64,000 bases of DNA. Origin: Microcyclospora pomicola. Taxonomy: Eukaryota > Ascomycota > Dothideomycetes > Capnodiales. Below the pieces are notes generated by a model. It was not told the origin of the DNA, searched no databases, and saw only the letters and a list, made by a program, of their open reading frames with translations. Where the stretch lies: positions 806,001 to 870,000 of the forward strand of contig NHNY01000004.1 in assembly GCA_002786065.1 (NCBI GenBank), given 5' to 3'. Numbering within the stretch: the stretch's first letter is position 1; each line of letters starts with the position of its first letter. Positions 31,235-40,587 of this stretch are shown here, piece after piece. The position numbers and the translations under genes are program-made.

Positions 31235-31695
31235 CGCTATCTTTCCATTATCGTAGTCCCTATCGAGCACATATGTGTCCCAGTCGATCGTCTAATTGAC
31301 AAGAGGTTTGTAGGGACGATACAATCAGACTTTCGCTGCTCTAAGGTGTTTTAACATTGATTGACATATGTTTTGGTGGAGCGTGCTTGTATCGTGCTGA
31401 CCATGCAGATAGAGGTCCTGATGATGGCATGATGAGTAATCCGATATCATCACACTGCGGGTATCACGAGCTTAAAGATGACCTGGATGAGCACTAAAAC
31501 ACATCACTCGACCCGGTCATGCCTCAGCACTATCACCTCACCCAACCTAGCCACCATTTCGACCGTCGCTGGCGACAGGATCCATGAAAACACCCCTCAC
31601 TTAGGAGCACGGTCCCTGCTCAATAGTACCTCCTAGACTTCCTTTCCTTTGGACATCGTCCAGGCCTCAGCAAACGCAGTTGAGCAGCCACAAGG
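31235..31695. promoter_or_regulatory. divergent promoter NAD kinase / acyltransferase
   Basis: 461 bp between divergent start codons; no specific site recognised. Confidence 0.45.
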
Positions 31696-33027
31696 ATGTC
31701 GCAAGCCGCGTCAAATGGCGTTCATCAGCGCAAGAGCACAGCGAGCTCTGCAACTCGACCAGCCCAGCCGAACAGGGTTCCTTCAGCGTTGGAGACGGAA
31801 ATGACAGCCTGGCTCGGCAAGGGACTACCTGCGGAGCAGCATCCTATGGGCGCCCCCAAGCATGGCAGCGCAATGCAGGCTGCCCGGATCTTGGGTTTCG
31901 GAGTCTACTTCTTTGGATCCTGCTTCTTCATCCATATGGCGCAACTGCTCGGGGCGCCTTTGTACTTCGTGGACCGCGTCTGGTTCGATGCGTACATGGC
32001 CTTGACCAAGCAATATTTCGGGCTTCTCGTTACGACGATGACCCAGTGGTGGAGCCCGACAGTCATTCGTGTAAGCGGTGATAAGAGCATGAAGGGGTTG
32101 ATCAAGCAGCGCAAGGATGGCATGCTGCAGATGGACTTTGGGGAGCGCGTAGTGTTGATGGCGAACCATCAGTTGTACACAGACTGGTTGTATTTGTGGT
32201 GGGTTTCATATACAAACTCTCCCCCTATGCATGGCCACATCTACATCATCCTCAAGGAATCGCTCAAATATGTGCCCGTAATTGGTCCGGCAATGATGTT
32301 GTATGGCTTCATCTTCATGGCCCGAAAATGGTCCTCGGATCAAGAACGCATGCGATATCGCCTCAACAAGCTCTGCACTCCTCGCCAGAACCCAGGAACC
32401 ATACAACCCTCCAACTCCAGTCTGGACCCTATGTGGCTTCTCATCTTCCCGGAAGGCACCAACATCTCTGCCAATACACGCGCATCGTCGGTCAAGTTCA
32501 GTGAAAAGTCCGGCATTCCTGACATGAAGCATCAGCTACTCCCGCGAAGCACCGGCCTACAGTTTTGCCTGCAACAGCTTGGCACCACCGTGGAGTATCT
32601 ATATGACTGCACAATAGGCTATGAAGGCATCCCGGACGGCTGTTACGGCCAAGACGTCTTCACGCTGCGTTCCGTCTACTTTCAAGGCCGCCCACCGCAG
32701 TCGGTCAACATGCACTGGCGCCGTTATGCCGTCTCCTCACTCCCGCTCAACGACCACGACGCCATGTATGAATGGACGATGCAGCGCTGGCGCGAAAAGG
32801 ACGAGCTGATGGAGCACTTCAAGAAACACGGCAAGTTTCCCGCCGACAAGGATGCCGTTGAGATCGAAGGCGGGCCGACCGAGAAGGAGTGGAAGACGCC
32901 ATACATCAACACGGAGGTCAAGCCTCGTATGCCCCTGGAATTCCTGCAGATGTTTGCGCCGGCAGCAGCCGCGACACTCGTGGGTAGGATCCTGGTGCAG
33001 ATCGTGGATCGCTTGTTTGGGAAGTAG
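31696..33027 (+). CDS. LPLAT-family lysophospholipid acyltransferase (Cst26/LCLAT1-like)
   Basis: Membrane acyltransferase of the PlsC/LPLAT family, closest in motifs to yeast Cst26/Psi1 and animal LCLAT1, which remodel acyl chains of phosphatidylinositol or cardiolipin precursors. One exon, 443 aa. Motif I is NHQLYTDW (His158, Asp163); motif III is FPEGT (251-255); the segment IYIILKESLKYVPVIGPAMM between them matches motif II. A hydrophobic segment near residues 65-90 (ILGFGVYFFGSCFFIHMAQL) and a C-terminal hydrophobic segment (MFAPAAAATLVGRILVQIV) suggest ER membrane anchoring. The substrate remains inference. Confidence 0.9.
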   Translation: MSQAASNGVHQRKSTASSATRPAQPNRVPSALETEMTAWLGKGLPAEQHPMGAPKHGSAMQAARILGFGVYFFGSCFFIHMAQLLGAPLYFVDRVWFDAYMALTKQYFGLLVTTMTQWWSPTVIRVSGDKSMKGLIKQRKDGMLQMDFGERVVLMANHQLYTDWLYLWWVSYTNSPPMHGHIYIILKESLKYVPVIGPAMMLYGFIFMARKWSSDQERMRYRLNKLCTPRQNPGTIQPSNSSLDPMWLLIFPEGTNISANTRASSVKFSEKSGIPDMKHQLLPRSTGLQFCLQQLGTTVEYLYDCTIGYEGIPDGCYGQDVFTLRSVYFQGRPPQSVNMHWRRYAVSSLPLNDHDAMYEWTMQRWREKDELMEHFKKHGKFPADKDAVEIEGGPTEKEWKTPYINTEVKPRMPLEFLQMFAPAAAATLVGRILVQIVDRLFGK

Positions 33028-33560
33028 ATGATGGCAGATACCCGGCGCTGTAGAAAGGTTACTCTTAGACGCCCCGATGTGGCACGTGAAGAATAGGGGA
33101 AAGAGGAGGATGCCTGGCATGACGAATATGGAAATATGTGATGGATGAATATGAATAATGACAATTACCCTACTTACTTGATACATATAATACATGGTGC
33201 AAATGGACTGCTTTAGTGTTATGTACATATTCGTTGTGGTCAGTTATATATGTGAGAGCCAGTACGAAGGGTTACGGTGTCAAGGTATCTGCAGCCAGGC
33301 TCGTCCAGTATTGTTATAGCAGAAACGAGGTACCTTGAGTGGATTATGCAAGTCACGATGTATGAAGCATGTTATCCGGCGCGAATGCTGCATTGAATAC
33401 ACAAGGACGATACTAAACAAAGCCCGCTCGAAGAACGCACAAATCACAGGTGAGCTCTATACACATTCCACGACGACCAACCCCCACAAAGAAACTTCGT
33501 CATGCGCTAGCAAGACAAAGAGATTGAAAAATCACGGAGATTCTTGAGGACAGAAGACAC
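33028..33560. other. convergent intergenic acyltransferase / LSC1
   Basis: About 0.53 kb between convergent stops, A/T-rich near 33120-33260 as expected for 3' UTRs. No gene supported. Confidence 0.5.
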
Positions 33561-34764
33561 CTATAGCAGGTCTCTCTTGACGAACTCCTCTCGTAGCGTC
33601 TTGCCCAGGCTTGCGGGACTCCTCTCCACCACGACGCCAGCGGCCTCCAGGGCAGAGATCTTGCTGTCTGCACCTCCCTTACCTCCGCTGACGATGGCGC
33701 CGGCGTGACCCATTCTTCGGCCGGGGGGCGCAGAGATACCAGCGATGAAGCTGACCACTGGCATCTTTCCGTTGTTGGCCTCCTTGAGGTATTCCGCGGC
33801 GTCCTCCTCGGCAGATCCACCGATCTCGCCGATCATGATGATACCCTCGGTCTCCGGGTCTTCGATGAAAACGCGCAGGCAGTCGATGAAGTTGGTGCCG
33901 GAGAAGGGGTCACCGCCGATACCGACGACGAGAGACTGACCTAGACCTGCTTGCGTGGTCTGGTTCACAGCTTCGTAGGTCAAAGTTCCGGAACGAGAAA
34001 CGATACCGACACGGCCGCGTTTGTGGATGAAGCCGGGCATGATGCCGATCTTGCATTGTCCCTGCAGTCAATATGTCAGCTTCTGCGAAGTGCTAAGATG
34101 ACGTGCGGTTCGCGAGAATTATCTCTCCTATCAGAGTGGTTGTAAATACTAATCAAGCCTACATAAGCAGGTCATACTCTTCCTATCATGTATTTTGTAT
34201 ATTGTCTCATCTTGTAGAATGGGGTGCTTTCTTTGCAGCGAGAGAAGCTAGACTTACCGGAGCGATGATACCCGGGCAGTTTGGTCCCACCAGTCTCGTC
34301 TTGTTTTGCGTCTTGAGCATATCCGTGATGCGCACCATGTCGTGTTGTGGAATGCCTTCGGTGATGCAGACGACCAGTGGCATCTCTGCCTTGATGGCCT
34401 CCTCAATACCAGCTGCTGCGACAGGCGGGGGCACGAAGATCGCACTTGCGTCTGCGCCAGTCTGCTTCCTCGCCTCTTCCACATTGGCGAACACGGGCTT
34501 GCCTAGATGTTCTGAGCCGGCTTTCTTGGGGTTCGTTCCACCGACAACGTTGGTACCATACTCGATGGCTTGTTGAGCGTGGAAAGTTCCTTGTTTACCG
34601 GTGAAGCCTTGGAAGAGGACTTTGGTTTGGCTGGTCAGGCGGAGGTTGACATTGGTGGATGCGTAGCCAGTTGTTGGTGCTACGGATGCGTACGACTGGT
34701 TTACGGACTTCGTGAGCGGCGCGGAGCGGATAGTCCGGGTGAGTGGTGCTCGGATGGACTGCAT
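33561..34764 (-). CDS. LSC1: succinyl-CoA ligase alpha subunit, mitochondrial
   Basis: Alpha subunit of succinyl-CoA synthetase of the TCA cycle, converting succinyl-CoA plus NDP/Pi to succinate, CoA and NTP in the mitochondrial matrix. Exons 34764-34258 and 34061-33561 (335 aa) flank a 196-nt intron, long for this window. The first 40 residues are a basic, Ser/Thr-rich presequence. CoA-binding Rossmann part: [34 protein letters not shown]. Ligase part: [34 protein letters not shown] and the phosphohistidine loop [15 protein letters not shown] with His288 (precursor numbering). Confidence 0.96.
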
Positions 34765-35154
34765 TGTGATGTGGTATGAGAGCTCTATGCAGAGCTGATG
34801 CGTTCAATTGGAGATGATTGCGAACAGCGGAGGATAAGGAGTAAAGGTGAGATCAGAGATATGTGAAGAGCTCTGGTACGGTGCTTTAGAGTTCCCTGCT
34901 TCGCTTGCTGGGTAGCGGAAAACGTGGAGGTAACAACGCGGTTAGCTTCTGTAGCTTCGGGCCGCACCGAGCACCTTCAATGGCCAGAGTGCATATACAT
35001 GCATGGCTGAACCGACAACATCAGTTCTTCCAGGTTGCTCGGTTCATCGTATTGAAGTGTATGTTCGAAAAGAAGCACCGGACTGGCCGATGAAAATACT
35101 CTGCCATACACGACCTTCGAATGTCTGGGTTCTTGTTTCGTATGCTCCAAAATC
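34765..35154. promoter_or_regulatory. divergent promoter LSC1 / PBN1
   Basis: 390 bp between divergent start codons; no specific site recognised. Confidence 0.45.
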
Positions 35155-36916
35155 ATGAAGCAACGAACAACGTTCTTTGTACCTAGGGGAAGCAAGATTG
35201 ACCCGGCCAACGTTGAAGTCACCGCAGACTCTCTTCTCTTTCCTGGAGCTGACCAATGTGCTCTGGAGAAACGCTTCACGTTCGGCCTTGGCGACCTTGG
35301 GGTGTGTTCAGAATCGAGTCCTGCTGTGCGTCCATCATTGACCGTTTAGTGGTAGTACGAGAGCACATTACGAAATCTACATGAATTACACATTCGTTGG
35401 TCTTCTCCAGTCAGCTTCGAGACAACATCTCCGAACCTCTCCAGATTACCACCAGGATTACATGTATTTTATACTCCGAGAGACGTTGCCAAAAAGTGAT
35501 GTGACCAGATATCCCAGCGTCCTGAGCCCTACTGACTGCCAACAAGTATTGATCTCTGTCCCCAGTTGATTCAACTGTTTTCAAAGAAAGTGTCCTGCCT
35601 GCATGGTGTAGATACTTTTAGCAGACAAGAAGTGACCTCGGAACGATTCGCCTCCTCCTCTACCTATCAGCTCTATTCCCCTTTGGAAGATGTCCAACAT
35701 TTCCAGTTACATGTTGCGCGGTACTTATGTGGAAAGAACCCACAATGCATCCAAGAAGCTGCCACCTTAGATGGAGCGAGCACACTTGATATCGACTTCG
35801 ATACCATCAGCCATGCCGTCACAGTCACTGCATATTGGACAAAAGAGGGTGCGAGCAAGTTCCCTCAATCACACAAGATCGTCAAGAGATCCCGACCTCA
35901 GGATACCGTTGAGGTTGGTATCCTGCAAACGGAGAAGGCAGACGAGCCTGAAGAGCTGAAGCTCGGAGGAGTTCTATATGTGCTTGGGGCCGATGAGAAG
36001 CCTGGTATGTGCTGCACACTGAGAACACCATCACACACTAGCTAATGTAATCACAATAGACACTACGCTCTTCTCGTTTCCTTCGCGACATCATTCACTA
36101 CCCGAACCACAGACCGCAAAGTTCTCGGTGGAGTTTCAATCGCCTACAGGCCTTCATCCGAAGCTCAACATCAAACTTCCACATGAACAGCTACAACCAC
36201 CGAAGGACTCCTGTGCATTACATGCCTACCTCACACTTCCATCATATGTCTTCCTCGATCGTTACCAGTTCTCGGATTCGCTGTTCCTACAGTCGCAGAA
36301 TCTGGTGGCATTACGAAGTCTGACCGGCGAGACCGATCTCGAAGCGCCGGCATGGGTGGTTGACCAATGGGGCTCTGCGGCCCTTTTTGAACTCGCGCAT
36401 CCATCGTCAACTTCGGCTGCAGTCGGCGGCACTCTGAATGACGAGCCGTGGACAATCACAATCCCAACTCATCTTCGTTATATGCGAGGGGCCAGCAACG
36501 GGTCTGAATCATTAGTGTCCGGCAGCGATCAACCACTCAGCAGTACGCAAGATTATAGAAATCTCTCGGTTCCACAACCGGTCTTGTTCTGGGCGTGCGA
36601 AGCGGAAGACGGTCTCAAGATGTCAGTGAACCCGTTCGATCGCGTCAATTTGGGCTACGATGGACTATTTGGTCCGAAGACAATGTTCTATCATATTCCT
36701 TCGGAGACGAGGCAAGGTGTACTGTTCGAGACCATCACGGTCCCGACACTCGACCCAAATTCAGCGATGGTAGGAAATGGCTGGGTCACATTTGGGACTG
36801 CCGCTGCGGTACTGCTTGGCTTCGGCTGGGTCGTCGGGCTCTTGATATCTGGCGTGACAGGACGCAAGACCCCAAAGTCGTCTGAGGCAGCCCCGAGAAG
36901 TAAGAAGAGCTCGTAG
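35155..36916 (+). CDS. PBN1: Pbn1/PIG-X, GPI mannosyltransferase I subunit
   Basis: ER-membrane partner of the catalytic subunit Gpi14/PIG-M that adds the first mannose to GPI anchors; also linked to processing of vacuolar protease B in yeast. Exons 35155-35301, 35356-35495, 35547-36004 and 36060-36916 give 533 aa. The spliced protein shows family features in order: RTTFFVPRGSKIDPANVEV near the start, LRNLHELHIRW and PPGLHVFYTPRD in exon 2, DIDFDTISHAVTVTAYW and DTVEVGIL in exon 3, TLFSFPSRHHSLPEP over the last junction, PTGLHPKLNIKLP, PSYVFLDRYQFSD and FWACEAEDG in exon 4. A single membrane helix (about residues 487-510, GTAAAVLLGFGWVVGLLISG) is followed by a short Lys-rich cytosolic tail. 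The acceptor at 35546 is AAG, the best one that restores the frame. Confidence 0.9.
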
Positions 36917-37447
36917 TATGAACACAGAACCGCTCTTACCATACTCACGAAGTTTCTGGCCGTGATGGCTTGGTTCGAACTGTCACCTCACAATAACATC
37001 GAGCATCATGCGAGCAGATGCGAGTGCGATGCATTTAGGGATGGAATAGCCTCACCAAACACCAGGCACTTACTATCGACTACATGTATGTCGTAGCAAC
37101 GTGCTAGAGAGCTGAAGTCACATCGTAGCCATAAGAAGCCCACCAACCCGTAACTCCTCGAGGACAAGTAGCATCGTGATCACGAGTCACCTGAAGAATC
37201 TCGTTTTACCTCCGTCGCAGAAGTGAATAGAAAGCAGTAGAGAGTGTATCCAGGCCCGCTACGTGTATCTGCTAGCGCGGCGCCGGGGCAAAAAGACCGA
37301 AAGAGGACACCTTCTAGGCGAGAGCATCAACACCATTTCAAGATCGACTTCTTCCATATCGCACCTCTCTTCTCGACAGTAATCTTGTCGACAAGACTCC
37401 GCATCATCAACAACCTCATCTACCTACCCACCAAACACACCGCAACC
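36917..37447. other. intergenic between PBN1 and PHO88
   Basis: 531 bp between co-directional genes. A tRNA B-box-like string near 36970 has no matching A box. The region from about 37320 is pyrimidine-rich leader for PHO88. Confidence 0.5.
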
Positions 37448-38280
37448 ATGAATCCTCAAATGTACGCAAGGCCCTGTCCCCCGCGACTCTATCCCACATA
37501 CGAAGCACAGATTCGAGAAAAAGAGCCCCTCTATACATATTCACCTGAGAAAAGTACTGACGAGAGATCGCGCGATGCAGCACCAACCTGGTCATCATCC
37601 TCGTGATGATGCAGGCCAGCAAGAAGATCCCGTGGGAGGAGGAGTGGGTGCTCAACGGCGTGCGGGCCCTCTACGTCGTCAGCAACTTGATCATCGTGGC
37701 CGTCTACATGTACACCAAGATGCAGATCGACAAGAAGAAAGGTGAGCTTTCCCCCGGGGAGTAGGAGGCTTTGTGGCTTCTTCCCGTTGTGCTCTACACT
37801 CATGTCTCGTGCAACGCTGTCCTCATACTGCGCCGCACAATCGCACACAGTGCTGACAGTTCCTCGCGCGCTACAGACATGACGGTGCTCAAGTACGTCG
37901 AACCGGCGCCGATGGGCAGCACAGAGGAGCCCAAGGCGGTGACGACGACGGTGCACGCATACGACCAGCAGCAGCTCCGCGGCCTGTTCAAGTCGCAGCT
38001 GATGGGCGTGGGCATGATGGCCGTCATGCATCTCTACTTCAAGTACACGAACCCGCTCCTGATCCAGTCCATCATCCCGCTCAAGGGTGCCTTCGAGGGC
38101 AACCTGGTCAAGGTGCACTTGCTCGGCCAAGCCGCGAGCGGCGACCTCAAGCGACCGTGGAAGGCGGCCGCGGGCTTCGGCGGCATGATGGGCGCCCAGG
38201 GTGCGAACGAAATCAAGACGGATAAGAAGAGCATTGAGGCGGCGGAGCGTGCTGGACGTGGTGGTGTCAAGGACGAGTAA
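37448..38280 (+). CDS. PHO88: Pho88/Snd3, ER membrane targeting factor
   Basis: Small ER membrane protein first described in phosphate transport and later as Snd3 of the SRP-independent (SND) targeting route. Exons 37448-37461 (only 14 nt), 37581-37741 and 37877-38280 give 192 aa. The tiny first exon encodes MNPQ plus two bases of the next codon and joins to TNLVIILVMMQASKKIPW, reproducing the typical Pho88 start. Two membrane segments are visible in exon 2 (NLVIILVMM and ALYVVSNLIIVAVYMYTKM). The C-terminal part (DMTVLKYVEP, FKSQLMGVGMMAVMHLYFKY, NPLLIQSIIPLKG, LVKVHLLG) is characteristic. Confidence 0.94.
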
Positions 38281-38589
38281 GGCAGGGGATTTCGGGACAG
38301 GGGCATGTTCGGGGTTTTGCATTTGCTTGACTACGGTGCACCGCGGATGACATGGTTGAGTCCGACTGCTTGTACTTGTATGAGGATTTCAGGAGCGTTT
38401 GGCGTGAGCATGGTATGTTCACGGCTTCGTACGCCAGCTATCAAGTATGACACAAAACTATCAACCGCGAAGTGTGGGCCATGTCTACATGTGTGCAACT
38501 CTTAGTGCAGCTGTGTTTTCCAGAGAAAACTGCGATGACTGCTATTCCGTAATCTGGTCGCACCAGAGTCGTCGCATCTAGCTGCAATG
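38281..38589. other. convergent intergenic PHO88 / ADE12
   Basis: 309 bp between convergent stops; nothing recognised. Confidence 0.45.
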
Positions 38590-39909
38590 CTATCTCACGA
38601 TCATGCTTTCCCGAGCAGGTCCTGTGCCAATGTATTTGATCGGCACACCAACAAACTTTTCAATGTACTCGACATACTTCCGAGCATTCTCTGGCAGCTC
38701 TTCGTACCGAGTCAAGCCGACAGTGTTGGATCTCCAGCCAGGGAGGGTCTCGTATTTGACCTCGAGGTTCGCCAGCACGCTCAGATCCGCGGGGAACGAT
38801 GCGAGCGGCTGTCCATTGTGGATGTACTCCGTAGCGACCTGAATCTCCTCAAAGTCGTCCAGGATGTCGAGCTTCGTCAAGTTGATTGCATCATACCAGT
38901 TGATTGCGGTTGAAAACTTGACTACCATCAGGTCCAACCAACCGCAACGTCGCTTTCGACCCGTAGTCACGCCAAATTCGCGACCAACCTTCTGCAAACG
39001 ATCACCGAACTCATTGAGCTGTTCTGATGGGAAGGGGCCAGAGCCGACACGAGTGGTGTAGGCCTTGACCACGCCAATGGTTTCGCGGATCTTCTTTGGG
39101 TTGAGGTGAAGTCCGGTGAAGATGCCACCCAGGCCGGTGTTCGAAGACGTGACGAAAGGATAGGTGCCATTGTCGATGTCGAGCATCAAGGCATTGGCGC
39201 CTTCTACAAGCATACGCACATTGCCCCGGACAGCAGACTCGATGAGTGGGACCTGGTCCACAACGTAAGGCTTCAACGTCTCACGGTACCCATCGAAACG
39301 CGCAATCTCCTCTTCCGCGTCGTAGCTCAACAGATCGCCGTATCGCTTCTTGTAGCCAGACTCCAGGTGACGAAGCTTAGCATCAAAGATCTCCTTGTTG
39401 AAGATCTCCGCGATGTGTATGCCGCTGCGAGTAGCTTTGGTAGAGTAGGTAGGTCCGATGCCCTTGCCGGTCGTGCCGATGTTGGCTTTGCCCAGCTCAA
39501 CCTCCTCAAGCCCGTCGACCTTAGTATGCAGGTCGAGATCCACGTGGCAACGGTCACTGATCAACACGCGATCCTTGGTATCGATGCCGTGCTTTTGTAG
39601 TGTCTCGATCTCTTTGAAGAAGCCGGGGATGTAGACAACGCAGCCGGTGCCGATGAGGTTGACGCAGCCGTCAGTGAGGACACCCGAAGCTGATTGATTG
39701 TTAGTCTTCGATCCGTGATCGAGTTGCCGGAGAGTCTATCACTTACGCAAAATGTGCACATCAAAGGTAGTTCCGTTCTTCACAATCGTGTGGCCCGCAT
39801 TGTGCCCACCTTGTGCGCGGCAGCACAATTGTACGCCCTCGCTCAAAACATCGACAATCTTTCCTTTCCCTTCGTCGCCCCATTGTGCGCCGAGGATTAC
39901 GGTGGCCAT
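38590..39909 (-). CDS. ADE12: adenylosuccinate synthetase
   Basis: GTP-dependent synthesis of adenylosuccinate from IMP and aspartate, first step to AMP in purine biosynthesis; cytosolic. Exons 39909-39747 and 39689-38590 give 420 aa. Signatures: [20 protein letters not shown] at the N-terminus (P-loop-like GDEGKGK), [46 protein letters not shown], the [18 protein letters not shown] loop, RRCGWLDLM, and the C-terminal [13 protein letters not shown]. The start ATG opens the conserved [11 protein letters not shown]. The intron has a clean gtaagt donor; the spliced junction reads [19 protein letters not shown]. Confidence 0.97.
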
Positions 39910-40587
39910 TGTGTTTGGAAGCAAGCGCTCTTGCGTATAGAAAAATCGAAGGTCGCCATTGAGGAAGAGTTATGTTTGGACGAGGGGCACGGGAAATTGT
40001 AGCAGACTTGTCCCACCTTGCACGCACGGCACGTGCTCCGATGACGGAAGCTGCACAGGATGAATTCTCGCCTACCTATAGTACTGTATGTGTAAAGTGG
40101 ACATCACCTCCAGTCGTGAAGATACAGCAGAAAGGCAGATATCCTGGCCACATAGCAGTTGCTTCTAGACATCGAATCGATTCATCGTCCTCCAGCGGAA
40201 CGATCGATATGCCTTTGCCCGTGCGCACGGTGGCTATGCTTCCCTATACCGCATCACCGTGCTCTCCACCCAGCCGCCGCGAGCGTGAAGCAGCTGTTTG
40301 CACCACAAGGGATTGTAAGCTATGTGTACCTACCTGCATCGGGACTCAAAGGTCCGACTGGTTCGATGGAGTGCCCTGATGAAACCAAGCGATCGACAGA
40401 TAAGAAAGTGAGAATCACCGTTGCTGTGCATCGGAGGCACAGCAAACCTACCGAGTATCAGGATCACACCCCACCATAGCTCGTCACTCTTCGTTCCAAG
40501 ATGTTGAGTGGAAATCGCTCTCGAGCAAACACATGACGCTCCAGTGCACTCGTTGTAACGCCATTGGTATGACTCTCTTGAGAAGAA
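39910..40587. promoter_or_regulatory. divergent promoter ADE12 / M1 aminopeptidase
   Basis: 678 bp between divergent starts. Short open frames here lack conserved features. No regulatory site was firmly recognised. Confidence 0.45.

Noticed and set aside
36960-36985. tRNA B-box-like string (ggttcgaac)
   Set aside because: No A box at the right distance and no cloverleaf could be folded by eye.
37531-38322. 263-codon minus-strand frame opposite PHO88
   Set aside because: His/Arg/Leu-rich shadow; PHO88 exons are well supported on the plus strand.
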